From Demequina oxidasica (GTDB taxonomy: Bacteria > Actinomycetota > Actinomycetes > Actinomycetales > Demequinaceae), in contig NZ_BBRE01000001.1 in the NCBI RefSeq assembly GCF_000975115.1, positions 1,320,288 through 1,384,287 on the forward strand: a stretch of 64,000 bases of DNA, in the 5' to 3' direction. The translations under genes were made by a program, and so were the position numbers. This document shows, one piece after another, positions 16,915-24,997 of the stretch (positions are counted from its first letter, which is position 1; every line of letters starts with the position of its first letter). The notes below the pieces were generated by a model. It had not been told where the DNA came from. It saw only the letters and a program-made list of their open reading frames with translations, and made no database searches.

Positions 16915-17565
16915 TTAGGAGGCAGCGCCGCGGAGTTCGGCAAGCTCGCGACCGGACTTGCGCGCGACCTCTTCGGCGTCGCTCTTGAGGCCAGCGGCCA
17001 TTTCGGTGAAGTCGTTCAGCGCGGGGTCCACGCCCACGAGCGTGAACGAGCGCTCCACCACGCGGAGGTCCAGGCCCCAGACGTCCTGGAGGACGCGAAC
17101 CAGCCACGCGGTCGAGTGGTTCCAGCCCTCCTTGGGGGTGCCATCGTCGTAGTTGCCGCCGAGCACGGTGACGAGCGTCGCTGGCTTGCCCTTGAGTTCG
17201 GCCGCGCCGCCAATGCGCGGGTCTGTCAGGACCAGGTCGTACCAGGTCTTGAAGTGCTGCGAGACGCCAAAGTTGTACAGCGGCACGTCGAATAGCAGTG
17301 CATCGGCATTAACGAGCTCGTCCGCGAGAGTCTTGGCAAGCGCACCAGCCTCGAGCTGGGCGGGGGAACGGTCCGCCTCGGGAGTGAAGCCGCCGAGTAC
17401 GGCGTTCTGCCATGCGGTGGCGGGGACGGGATCGGCGGCAACATCGCGACGAGTGACCGCGGATTCGGGGTGTGCCGTGGCCCACTCCTGCTCGACGATG
17501 TCGCCGAGCGCGCGGCTTGCTGAGGTGGCGGGCATGATGCTCGCGTCCAGACGGAACAGTGTCAT
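16915..17565 (-). CDS. FMN-dependent NAD(P)H azoreductase (flavodoxin-like fold)
   Basis: A 216-residue AzoR/AcpD-type quinone or azo reductase. Recognised by L-F-R-L-D-A-S-I near the start, V-P-L-Y-N-F-G-V-S-Q-H-F-K-T-W-Y-D near residue 95 and T-V-L-G-G-N-Y-D-D-G. Such enzymes remove quinones and azo compounds by two-electron reduction. TTGGAG precedes the ATG. It is divergent from an HxlR regulator with a redox-type cysteine, which suggests control by electrophiles, as with YodB and AzoR1 in Bacillus subtilis. Confidence 0.9.
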   Translation of the reverse strand: MTLFRLDASIMPATSASRALGDIVEQEWATAHPESAVTRRDVAADPVPATAWQNAVLGGFTPEADRSPAQLEAGALAKTLADELVNADALLFDVPLYNFGVSQHFKTWYDLVLTDPRIGGAAELKGKPATLVTVLGGNYDDGTPKEGWNHSTAWLVRVLQDVWGLDLRVVERSFTLVGVDPALNDFTEMAAGLKSDAEEVARKSGRELAELRGAAS

Positions 17566-17591
17566 TTCTACTCCAAGTGTTGGGTCTCAAT

Positions 17592-17617
17592 AGTAACTAA
17601 TAAAAACAAAGTGACTA
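17592..17617. promoter_or_regulatory. candidate HxlR operator between azoreductase and regulator genes
   Basis: Two near-identical octamers, AGTAACTA (17592-17599) and AGTGACTA (17610-17617), lie 18 bases apart in an A/T-rich stretch. The first is also part of TAGTAACTA, an inverted repeat around one base. Position between two divergent promoters suits a shared operator. Confidence 0.45.
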
Positions 17618-17646
17618 GACGGAGCGTAGCACGCTAGAATCGGGGC

Positions 17647-17988
17647 ATGGAAACCGAGACCAGTGAGCACAATGAGTGCGATGGCGCAGTCAGCCTCGCC
17701 TTTACGATCCTCGGTAAGCGCTGGAACGGCATGATCATCGCCACGCTCGGCAAGGGCCCGCTGTGCTTCGCCGAACTGCGACGCGCGGTGCCCGGCATCA
17801 GCGACGCGGTGTTGTCCGACCGACTGTCCGAACTCGCCGAGGTCACCCTGGTCACTCGCAGCGTCAACCCTGGCCCGCCCATCGCCGTCTCTTACGCTCT
17901 TACCGACGGCGGCGAGCGCCTGGTGCCCGTGTTGGAGCAGCTCGGCCAGTGGGCCTCGAGCAGTCTGCCATCGCCGGTCAAGGCGTAG
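17647..17988 (+). CDS. HxlR family (MarR/DUF24) transcriptional regulator
   Basis: A 113-residue winged-helix protein. The family signature appears as C-D-G-A-V-S-L-A-F-T-I-L-G-K-R-W-N with Cys 11 at the position of the redox-sensing cysteine of YodB/HypR-type regulators; then F-A-E-L-R-R-A-V-P-G-I-S-D-A-V-L-S-D-R-L-S-E-L and the wing Y-A-L-T-D-G-G. TAGAAT at 17635-17640 is 6 nt before the ATG (leaderless). Divergent from the azoreductase, whose expression it probably controls in response to quinones or other thiol-reactive compounds. Confidence 0.9.
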   Translation: METETSEHNECDGAVSLAFTILGKRWNGMIIATLGKGPLCFAELRRAVPGISDAVLSDRLSELAEVTLVTRSVNPGPPIAVSYALTDGGERLVPVLEQLGQWASSSLPSPVKA

Positions 17989-18016
17989 CCGCACGCTGCG
18001 GACTTAGGCGCGGGAC

Positions 18017-19027
18017 ATGCTTTCCATTCGTCGGGTCACACCGGACGATGCCGTGGCCCGGGGCCTCTGGGACGAGCAGCAGGCCGAGATGCGGGTCGTC
18101 TACGGAGACGACGGTGACGACACCTTCGATCGCGCGATCGATTCAGCAGCCGTGCATGTGTCGCTGGTAGGGTCGGACGATGCCGGGGAGGCGCTGGCCA
18201 CCGCGATGCTCCAATGGCCCGCTTACGATCTGCCGCCGGGGACCATAGAGGCCAAGCGGCTTTTCGTCCGCCCCGACCACCGCAGGCGTGGGTACTCGCG
18301 GGTCATGATGGGTGCGCTCGAGGCCGCCGCACGCAAGTCTGGCGCCACGAGCATTGCACTCGAGACTGGCACCGAGCAGCCCGCGGCGATCGCGCTGTAC
18401 GAGGCGCTCGGGTATCACCGCATCGAGCCATACGGCCAGTACCAAGAGGACCCGCGTTCGGTATGTTTTGCGAAGGAATTGCCCACGCGGGTGCTGGTGG
18501 TCAACGGAAGCATCGGCGCCGGAAAGACGACCAGCGCCGCTGCGGTCTTCGACTCCCTCGCGGCACGCGGGTCTCGCGCGGCATTCATCGACGGCGACTA
18601 CCTGTGCCAAGCGGAGCCATCCCCCGCTGATGACCCGTACAGCCAGGCGCTGCTCTTCCAGAACCTCGCTGCCGTGGCGCCCGTGTACCGAGCCCGAGGC
18701 TGTGGGCTGATGGTGATCGCGCGCGTGGTCGAGGACGATGCGGACAGGGACCGCTACGCCCAAGCTTTTGTCAGCGACGCGGGGCGAGCGGACGTCAGCA
18801 TCGTCCGCGTGGACGCCCCGCAGGTGGTGCGCGAGGCGCGCGTGTCCGTGCGCGAGTCAGAGGAAAGGTGGCGCGACTGGGCGCTCGCTCGCACCGTCGA
18901 GCTGAGCGACACGCTCGATGACCTGGACCTTGACGACGCGGTCGTAGCGAGCGCGACGGACGCAGGCGAGGACCGTTCGCGCGCAGAGGTGGCCGGCGAC
19001 ATTCTTGATGCGGCCGGATGGGCCTAA
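18017..19027 (+). CDS. GNAT acetyltransferase fused to a P-loop kinase-like domain
   Basis: A 336-residue two-domain protein. Residues 1 to about 155 form a GNAT fold: F-V-R-P-D-H-R-R-R-G-Y-S-R is the acetyl-CoA loop and A-I-A-L-Y-E-A-L-G-Y the C-terminal signature. Residues from about 157 form a P-loop domain: V-L-V-V-N-G-S-I-G-A-G-K-T-T (Walker A at 164-172) followed by S-R-A-A-F-I-D-G-D-Y-L, which recalls adenylylsulfate kinase or small-molecule kinases. No stop or shift separates the domains, so it is a true fusion. The substrate is unknown; acetylation and phosphorylation of one small molecule is one possibility. Confidence 0.8.
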   Translation: MLSIRRVTPDDAVARGLWDEQQAEMRVVYGDDGDDTFDRAIDSAAVHVSLVGSDDAGEALATAMLQWPAYDLPPGTIEAKRLFVRPDHRRRGYSRVMMGALEAAARKSGATSIALETGTEQPAAIALYEALGYHRIEPYGQYQEDPRSVCFAKELPTRVLVVNGSIGAGKTTSAAAVFDSLAARGSRAAFIDGDYLCQAEPSPADDPYSQALLFQNLAAVAPVYRARGCGLMVIARVVEDDADRDRYAQAFVSDAGRADVSIVRVDAPQVVREARVSVRESEERWRDWALARTVELSDTLDDLDLDDAVVASATDAGEDRSRAEVAGDILDAAGWA

Positions 19028-19029
19028 GG

Positions 19030-19740
19030 TTAGGGCTGGTCGTCCAGGCAGAACTTCAGTGCCGCGTCCACGAATAGGCCGGCCGAGTCGAAGTAGGGCA
19101 CCTCGATGTCGGCCTGCGTGACGACCATGGGGATCTCGGTGCAGCCGGAAATCATTCCCTGTGCGCCCTGGGCCAGCAGTGGATTGAGGATGGCGAGCAC
19201 CTGCCCGCGCGCTCCCACTGGAACGACGCCCTTGGCGAGCGAGCCGTAGATGAGCTCGTGTAGCTCGCTCAGCGCGGGCTCGGGCGGCGCGATAGTCGTG
19301 ATGCCGCGCGTCGCCATGTGGTCGCGATAGAAAGGGTCTCGCATCGTGTAGCCAGTGCCAAGCAGGGCGACGGTGTCCAGGCCGGCGGCCAGGACCGCAT
19401 CGGCGGTCGCGTCGAGCATGTGAATCAAGGGCACGTCGATAGCAGCCTCGACCGCGGGGGCCACCTTGTGCATCGTGTTGGCGCAAATCATGATGGCCTC
19501 GGCGCCGGCATTCTGCAGCGCCACGGCATCGGCCGCGAACTCGGACCCCAGGCCACCCCAATCCCCAGCGGCTTGGAGCTCGGCGATGTGCTGGAAGTTG
19601 TACGAGCGCACCACGAGGTCGCCCGAGTTGCTCCCGCCCAGGGCGGCGTTGACGCCCTCGTTGATCTCGCGCTCCATCTCGATGGAGCTGTGCCAAGTGA
19701 TGCCTCCCAGGAGGCCGAGTCGACGGGGTGTGGTTCGCAT
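19030..19740 (-). CDS. aspartate/glutamate racemase family protein
   Basis: A 236-residue PLP-independent racemase-type protein. Both catalytic cysteines are visible: one in M-I-C-A-N-T-M-H-K and one in I-S-G-C-T-E-I-P. The N-terminus has R-L-G-L-L-G-G-I-T-W-H-S-S, as in aspartate racemases and YgeA. ATG 19740 is chosen because TAGTGT lies 7 nt upstream on the minus strand; the longer frame to 19806 runs into the divergent promoter region. It may make D-aspartate or D-glutamate, or act on a related substrate. The gene ends 2 bases from the GNAT fusion stop. Confidence 0.88.
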   Translation of the reverse strand: MRTTPRRLGLLGGITWHSSIEMEREINEGVNAALGGSNSGDLVVRSYNFQHIAELQAAGDWGGLGSEFAADAVALQNAGAEAIMICANTMHKVAPAVEAAIDVPLIHMLDATADAVLAAGLDTVALLGTGYTMRDPFYRDHMATRGITTIAPPEPALSELHELIYGSLAKGVVPVGARGQVLAILNPLLAQGAQGMISGCTEIPMVVTQADIEVPYFDSAGLFVDAALKFCLDDQP

Positions 19741-19847
19741 ACTTTTCACACTAGCGGCCGATGCCGGGGCCAGGCACGCGCCGGGTGGCACCATGGGCAA
19801 AGACAAACCTTCTAGCCAGATGGAAAGAATCGGCGTATCGTGGAACT

Positions 19848-20243
19848 ATGAAAATTGGCGAACTTGCCGAGGCCGGGCACGTGACGGCGAAGACCGTGCG
19901 GTACTACGAGAGCATCGGGCTGATGCCTGCCCCAGGGCGCACTGCCTCCGGCTACCGCGACTACGGGGACGATGCCGTTGACCGGCTGCGCTTTATTCGT
20001 GACGCTCAGGCGTCGGGTCTGACGCTTGCTGAGGCGGGGCAGATTCTGGGAATGAAGGACGACGGCGAGTCCACGTGCCAGCACACGCGCGCGCTGGTGG
20101 ATCGCCACCTCGCGGACATCGACCTGCAGATCGCGAGCCTGCTTGCGGCCAAGGGGGAGCTCACCGCACTGTCGCGCCGGGCGGCAAGTTTGGATCCCGC
20201 GAACTGCAACGACCCGAACGCGTGCCAGGTGCTCGCGCACTAG
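19848..20243 (+). CDS. MerR family metal-responsive regulator (copper operon)
   Basis: A 131-residue MerR protein: HTH M-K-I-G-E-L-A-E, V-T-A-K-T-V-R-Y-Y-E-S-I-G-L-M-P, G-Y-R-D-Y, then the dimerisation helix and a C-terminal metal site with Cys 120 and Cys 126. Cys 77 occupies the place that is Cys in MerR/ZntR but Ser in CueR. The downstream copZ promoter carries a textbook MerR-type operator, so copper control is likely by context, though the cysteine pattern leaves metal choice open. TATCGT at 19836-19841 is 6 nt before the ATG (leaderless). Confidence 0.9.
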   Translation: MKIGELAEAGHVTAKTVRYYESIGLMPAPGRTASGYRDYGDDAVDRLRFIRDAQASGLTLAEAGQILGMKDDGESTCQHTRALVDRHLADIDLQIASLLAAKGELTALSRRAASLDPANCNDPNACQVLAH

Positions 20244-20256
20244 TTTCCGTTCTGAC

Positions 20257-20288
20257 TTGACCTTCCAGCGTACTGTAAGGTCTATGTT
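20257..20288 (+). promoter_or_regulatory. MerR/CueR-type promoter with long spacer
   Basis: TTGACC (-35, 20257-20262) and TATGTT (-10, 20283-20288) are 20 bases apart, or 19 if the -10 is shifted one base left. The spacer holds the inverted repeat ACCTTCC...GTAAGGT (20260-20266 and 20275-20281), close to E. coli copA. The -10 ends 6 nt before the copZ ATG, so this mRNA is leaderless. Confidence 0.85.
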
Positions 20289-20294
20289 GAGGTT

Positions 20295-20525
20295 ATGACC
20301 ACTTCAACGAACATCATTGAACTCTCAGTAAAGGGCATGACCTGCGAGGGTTGCGCCACCACGGTGCGCGAGGCACTGGTTGCTACCGACGGCATCTCAG
20401 CCGCGGACATCGACGTCGCGACCGGAAAGGTCACCGTCCACTCCGACGGCACTGTGCCCGTTGATGACCTCGAATTCTCCATCGACGAGGCCGTGACCCA
20501 AGCCGGCTACACCGTAGGCGTCTAG
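20295..20525 (+). CDS. copZ: copper chaperone CopZ (HMA domain)
   Basis: A 76-residue ferredoxin-like metal-binding protein with G-M-T-C-E-G-C (Cys 17 and Cys 20) that bind Cu(I). It starts right at a MerR-type promoter. The copA gene follows after 48 bases. CopZ takes up cytosolic Cu(I) and hands it to the ATPase. Confidence 0.95.
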   Translation: MTTSTNIIELSVKGMTCEGCATTVREALVATDGISAADIDVATGKVTVHSDGTVPVDDLEFSIDEAVTQAGYTVGV

Positions 20526-20573
20526 CCCCCGACCACTCCTCATCACTCACGCACCTACGCACGGAGAGCACTC

Positions 20574-22970
20574 ATGAGTACCCCGACTACGCCCAGCACT
20601 GAACAGCCGAGTGTCGCTATCAACCTCGCGATCGACGGCATGACGTGTGCAAGCTGCGCCTCGTCCATCCAGGGCGGGCTCGCCAAGCTTCCCGGCACCA
20701 CAGACGCAACCGTGAACTACGCGACCCGCCGCGCCACCGTCCAGACTGACGGCACCATGGACCGCGCAGAACTCGAGGCCGCGATGCGCACCACCATCGA
20801 GGGACTCGGGTACCAGGTGCTCACGCCTCAGCGCTCGAAGTCCGCGGTTGATGGCGGTAGCGGTGACGTGGACCACGACGGCATGAATCACGGTGACATG
20901 AACCACGGTGAGAATGGTATGGACATGGGCGACGAGCACGCCGCCCACATGAACGCCGACGCCTCGCGCATCGCTGACTACAAGCGCCGCTTCATCTTCG
21001 CGCTTCTCTTCAGCGTGCCTCTGCTCCTGATCTCGATGATTCCGGCATGGCAGTTCGACGGCTGGGAGTGGCTCGCCTTCGCGCTCGCTACCCCGGTCGT
21101 GTTCTACGCCGCCTGGCCGTTCCACCGCAGTGCGCTCAAGAGCGCGCGTCACGGCGCCACCAACATGGACACGCTCGTGACCATGGGCACCGGCGCCGCC
21201 TGGCTGTGGTCGACCGTTGTGTTGTTCGGAGGTGCGCTGGGCGTCACTGCCTTCCAGAACGGCCACGTCTACTACGAGACGGCCGGGGTCATCATCTCCC
21301 TGATCCTGCTGGGCAAGTGGCTCGAGACTCGCTCAACCGCCCGCGCGGGCGACGCCATCCGCGCGCTCAGCTCACGCCAATCCGCGACCGCGCGGCTCGA
21401 GGACGGCACGGAGATCTCCCGCGAGGAGCTCGAGGTGGGCATGCGCTTCGTGACGCGCCCCGGCGAGACCATCGCAACTGACGGCACCGTGGTTGACGGA
21501 GGTGCCTCCGTGGACGCGAGCCTCGTCACCGGCGAGTCCGTCCCCGTACGCGTCGAGGTGGGCGGCGAGGTGGTGGGCGGCACGGTCGCGACCGACGGCG
21601 CGCTCACCATCGAGGCGACCAAGGTGGGCAGCGAGACCATGCTGTCCCAGATCGCCCAGATGGTGGATCAGGCGCAGAACGGCCGGGCACGCGTGCAGCG
21701 CCTCGCGGACCGTATCTCGCGCATCTTTGTCCCGGTGGTCCTGGGGATCGCCCTCGTGACCCTCATCCTGTGGATCTCCATCACGGGAGATGTCAACGCG
21801 GCCTTCACCGCCGCCGTTGCCGTCATGATCATCAGCTGCCCCTGCGCCCTGGGGCTGGCCACTCCGCTCGCCATCATGGTCGGGACCGGCCGTGGCGCCC
21901 AGTTGGGTGTTCTGGTTCGCGGGCCAGAAGCTCTCGAGGACACGCGCTCCGTCAGTACCATCGTGCTCGACAAGACCGGCACCGTGACCGAGGGCAAGAT
22001 GTCCGTCGTCGACACCGAGACCCCGGGCCTCGAGGGGGATTCGGCAAGTTCTCTGCTCGACGCCATCGCGTCCGTCGAGGACCGCGCCTCGCACCCCATC
22101 GCCCAGGCGGTCGCGGACTCCCGTGGCAACCGTCTGAGGGTCAAAGGTTTCAGCAATGTCGCCGGCAAGGGGGTTGTCGCCACGGTGCAGAGCGCGGCCC
22201 CGGATGGCTCCAATGCGCTGGTCTACGTGGGCTCGCGCCGACTGTTCGCCAGCGTTCCGGACTACCTCGAGGAGCTCGCGTCCCAGGCCGAGGCCGAGGG
22301 CCGCACCGCAATCTTCGCCGGGCGCGCAGCACCCAAGCCCGCGGATTCGAACGACCAAACCACGGCATCGGCCGATGCTGAGGCGCCGGCAGGCGCTGCG
22401 GTCGCCGAGGCGATGATTTCCGTAAGCGACACCGTCAAGGCAACCTCGAAGGACGCGATTGCCGCGTTCCGCGAACTGGGTCTCGACGTGGTCCTGCTCA
22501 CTGGTGACAACGAGCGTGCTGCCCGCGCGGTCGCCGCCCAGGTGGGCATCAGTGAGGTGATCGCGGAGGTTCTTCCCGGCGACAAGTCCGACGTCATCAA
22601 GAGGCTCCAAACGGACGGCAAGCGCGTGGCGATGGTGGGCGACGGAATCAACGACGCCCCTGCCCTCGCCCAGGCGGACCTCGGCATCGCGGTCGGCACC
22701 GGCACGGACGTGGCGCGCGAAGCATCGGACCTGACCATCGTCTCGGGCGACCTGCGCGCGGCCGCCGATGCGATCGCCCTGTCGCGGCGCACGCTCGGCA
22801 CCATCCGGGGCAACCTGTTCTGGGCGTTCGCTTACAACGTGGCCGCGATCCCGCTAGCTGCGTTCGGCATTCTTAATCCCATGATTGCGGCAGCCGCCAT
22901 GGGCGGGTCGAGCTTGTTCGTGGTCGCCAACTCGCTCCGACTGCGCGGCTTCTCGGGATATCGGGGTTAG
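20574..22970 (+). CDS. copA: Cu(I)-exporting P1B-type ATPase
   Basis: A 798-residue copper efflux pump. In order: N-terminal HMA domain with M-T-C-A-S-C (Cys 25, Cys 28), a His/Met/Asp-rich linker (about 99-126), membrane helices from about 138, T-G-E-S at 319-322, the C-P-C transport motif at 422-424, D-K-T-G-T with phosphorylated Asp 466, S-H-P near 507, T-G-D-N at 643 and G-D-G-I-N-D-A-P at 689. An Ala/Pro/Asp-rich insert of about 25 residues (584-610) lies before the D-x-V-K-A-T region. The C-terminal helices carry Y-N and [12 protein letters not shown], as in Cu(I) ATPases. A GGAGAG site precedes the ATG. Confidence 0.96.
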   Translation: MSTPTTPSTEQPSVAINLAIDGMTCASCASSIQGGLAKLPGTTDATVNYATRRATVQTDGTMDRAELEAAMRTTIEGLGYQVLTPQRSKSAVDGGSGDVDHDGMNHGDMNHGENGMDMGDEHAAHMNADASRIADYKRRFIFALLFSVPLLLISMIPAWQFDGWEWLAFALATPVVFYAAWPFHRSALKSARHGATNMDTLVTMGTGAAWLWSTVVLFGGALGVTAFQNGHVYYETAGVIISLILLGKWLETRSTARAGDAIRALSSRQSATARLEDGTEISREELEVGMRFVTRPGETIATDGTVVDGGASVDASLVTGESVPVRVEVGGEVVGGTVATDGALTIEATKVGSETMLSQIAQMVDQAQNGRARVQRLADRISRIFVPVVLGIALVTLILWISITGDVNAAFTAAVAVMIISCPCALGLATPLAIMVGTGRGAQLGVLVRGPEALEDTRSVSTIVLDKTGTVTEGKMSVVDTETPGLEGDSASSLLDAIASVEDRASHPIAQAVADSRGNRLRVKGFSNVAGKGVVATVQSAAPDGSNALVYVGSRRLFASVPDYLEELASQAEAEGRTAIFAGRAAPKPADSNDQTTASADAEAPAGAAVAEAMISVSDTVKATSKDAIAAFRELGLDVVLLTGDNERAARAVAAQVGISEVIAEVLPGDKSDVIKRLQTDGKRVAMVGDGINDAPALAQADLGIAVGTGTDVAREASDLTIVSGDLRAAADAIALSRRTLGTIRGNLFWAFAYNVAAIPLAAFGILNPMIAAAAMGGSSLFVVANSLRLRGFSGYRG

Positions 22971-23046
22971 CTAGAGGGTCAACTGGTCCGCTCGCGAGGA
23001 TGTTTGAGCGCGTAGATCAACTGTCGAGTAGTCCAGGCCGCAATCT

Positions 23047-24285
23047 CTAGCGAGGTGAGGAGGTGGCCGGTTGGCCCGCGGCATCGGCCCGTAATTGGGC
23101 GAGCGCCGCCTGCGCGGCGAGGACGTGCTCCGTCGCCTCGTCCGCGCGTTCGGAATCCATTCCGTCCTCATGCGCCGCACTCAGTAGCGCGAGCTGGCTC
23201 TGTTGAAGCTGCCGCATGGCAAGCGCGCCCGACAGCCCGAGGCTCCGGCGGGCAGAGGTGCGCACGTGGGTGCGGATGGTGCGGTTGGACAACAGCGCGA
23301 AGTCGAGCGGGCTCACCAGATGGTCGGGCACAGTATCGCGAGCCAGGTGAGCGAGGATGGATCGCTCGCGCTTGTGGACCACGCGCAGTACCACGAGCAG
23401 CATGACAAACACGGGAATGCCCTTGGCGAAGGTCGCCGCGTAGACGTTGGTGTCGAGGACGGGCGAGTCGAAGAACGCGTGCAGCAGCATCGCCACTCCG
23501 AGTCCACCCAGCATTACTCCCCAGCGCACCCCAGGACCGCGCGTGGAATTAAAGAAGTAGCCCACCCCCGCGCCGGCGATCGCGGTCAGGGTGGCGTGGC
23601 TCCACAGCCCGGAGACCACCCCGCGCAGGATCACCAGCTGGAAGACGGTGTCAAAGTTCCCGCCCGATGCCACGGCAGCCTGCATCGTGTACAGGTAGCT
23701 CTCCACGACCATGAACCCGAGCCCAATGATCGCGCCGTAGAACAGCCCGTCGGCAGCACTACGAACCCGGGCGCCAGGAATCAGCGCGAGAGCCACCACG
23801 CCAAGCATCTTTAACGGCTCCTCGACGAGTGGCGCGGACACCGCCGCGATCCACGGTGAGTCTTCGCCAAGCCACGAGGCTGCGATTCCGTGCATGGCGG
23901 GGGCGGCGACCACACCAATGCCCGCACAGACCAGGGAGCCCCACATCAAGGCACCAAGGATAGTGACAGGGGACCGGCGCTCAAACAGTTCAAGTTTGTA
24001 GACCACAAACACGAAGGCCAGGGCGTAGAGGCTCCACAGGATCACCGCGAGCATGCCTGCCGCCGGGTAGGTCTGCATGCCCCGTAGCAATAGGGGAGTG
24101 ACCTGAATCAACCCATACGCGGACAGAATCATGAAGACCCAGAACACCAGGGAGTGGGTATCGACAAACGACCGCGTGCGCGGTGAATGACGTAGCGCCG
24201 GTGCAGGTTCTGGGGAGGTGGGCGTCGCGGCCGCCGAGCCGCGCTTGCCGGACGCAATGCGATCGAAGGTGGTCCGGCGGCTCAC
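23047..24285 (-). CDS. PrsW family intramembrane metalloprotease
   Basis: A 412-residue polytopic protein with the PrsW signatures: A-P-L-V-E-E-P-L-K (Glu 155-Glu 156), G-L-G-F-M-V-V-E-S and L-L-H-A-F-F-D-S, which supply the presumed metal ligands. PrsW of Bacillus cleaves an anti-sigma factor; family members include many of unknown target. An extra cytoplasmic N-terminus of about 40 residues and a C-terminal tail of about 100 charged residues flank the membrane part. The true start is GTG 24285, overlapping the stop of the upstream gene (GTGA); the frame extends upstream but is not coding there. It is convergent with copA. Confidence 0.87.
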   Translation of the reverse strand: MSRRTTFDRIASGKRGSAAATPTSPEPAPALRHSPRTRSFVDTHSLVFWVFMILSAYGLIQVTPLLLRGMQTYPAAGMLAVILWSLYALAFVFVVYKLELFERRSPVTILGALMWGSLVCAGIGVVAAPAMHGIAASWLGEDSPWIAAVSAPLVEEPLKMLGVVALALIPGARVRSAADGLFYGAIIGLGFMVVESYLYTMQAAVASGGNFDTVFQLVILRGVVSGLWSHATLTAIAGAGVGYFFNSTRGPGVRWGVMLGGLGVAMLLHAFFDSPVLDTNVYAATFAKGIPVFVMLLVVLRVVHKRERSILAHLARDTVPDHLVSPLDFALLSNRTIRTHVRTSARRSLGLSGALAMRQLQQSQLALLSAAHEDGMDSERADEATEHVLAAQAALAQLRADAAGQPATSSPR

Positions 24286-24983
24286 GGCAGTTGCTCCGGG
24301 GTGAACTTCACCGAGGCGGCGATGGCGTTGGCGCTGTCGGAGATGCCGTCCCACACCGAAAGCGGGGAGGTCAAGACCAAGGTGGTCTGAAGGTCGCCGT
24401 TAGAGACCACCCACACCTGCGTGGCGGCGTCTTTGGACTGGGCGGTCACCGTCGCGCCCGAGTCGCCTGCCGTCGTGGTGAAAGTAGAGGGAGGCGTGAC
24501 GACCCAGGAATTGTCGGGGTTATCGGCGAGCGCATCCGCGAGTGTCTGAGTCCGCGTGGCGACGGACTCAGCGGCCGGGGTCGCAGACGTGATGATGAGC
24601 TGCGCGCCGCTATTGGTGAGGGCGGTGAAGTCGCCGTCCTCCGAGTCGCTCAGCACCCACCCGGGAGGTGGAGTGACCTGCAGGTTCTCACCAACCGCGA
24701 GCGGGACGCCTACCGTCAGATCTTCGCCCTTGACGTAGTCGCCAATCGCGGGGAGCACCAGGATGAAGAACAGTGCGCTGAGCAGGATGGCGGCCGCACC
24801 TCCGATGGACTGCCTATTAAGCAGGGCGATGGACAGGGGCATCGCGCTCCTGCGCGGTCCCGCAGTCTGAATCGGCATCTCGGAAGTGAGCGGTGCGTAC
24901 TCGGCCACGGGTGCGGGCTTTCTGGCGTGCTCGGCCTCGGTGCGACGCGAGGCACGCCGTCGTCCGAGGCTGAACTTGGCCAC
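24282..24983 (-). CDS. single-pass membrane protein of unknown function
   Basis: A 233-residue protein: a basic, Arg-rich cytoplasmic N-terminus of about 55 residues, one membrane helix near residues 60-80 and an extracytoplasmic domain containing N-L-Q-V-T-P-P-P-G-W-V and a V-W-V-V-S-N-G-D-L motif. AAGGGG precedes the ATG. It is translationally coupled to the PrsW gene, so it may be its partner or target; that is inference from the 4-base overlap only. I do not recognise the domain. Confidence 0.7.
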   Translation of the reverse strand: MAKFSLGRRRASRRTEAEHARKPAPVAEYAPLTSEMPIQTAGPRRSAMPLSIALLNRQSIGGAAAILLSALFFILVLPAIGDYVKGEDLTVGVPLAVGENLQVTPPPGWVLSDSEDGDFTALTNSGAQLIITSATPAAESVATRTQTLADALADNPDNSWVVTPPSTFTTTAGDSGATVTAQSKDAATQVWVVSNGDLQTTLVLTSPLSVWDGISDSANAIAASVKFTPEQLP

Positions 24984-24997
24984 GATGAGCCCCTTCG

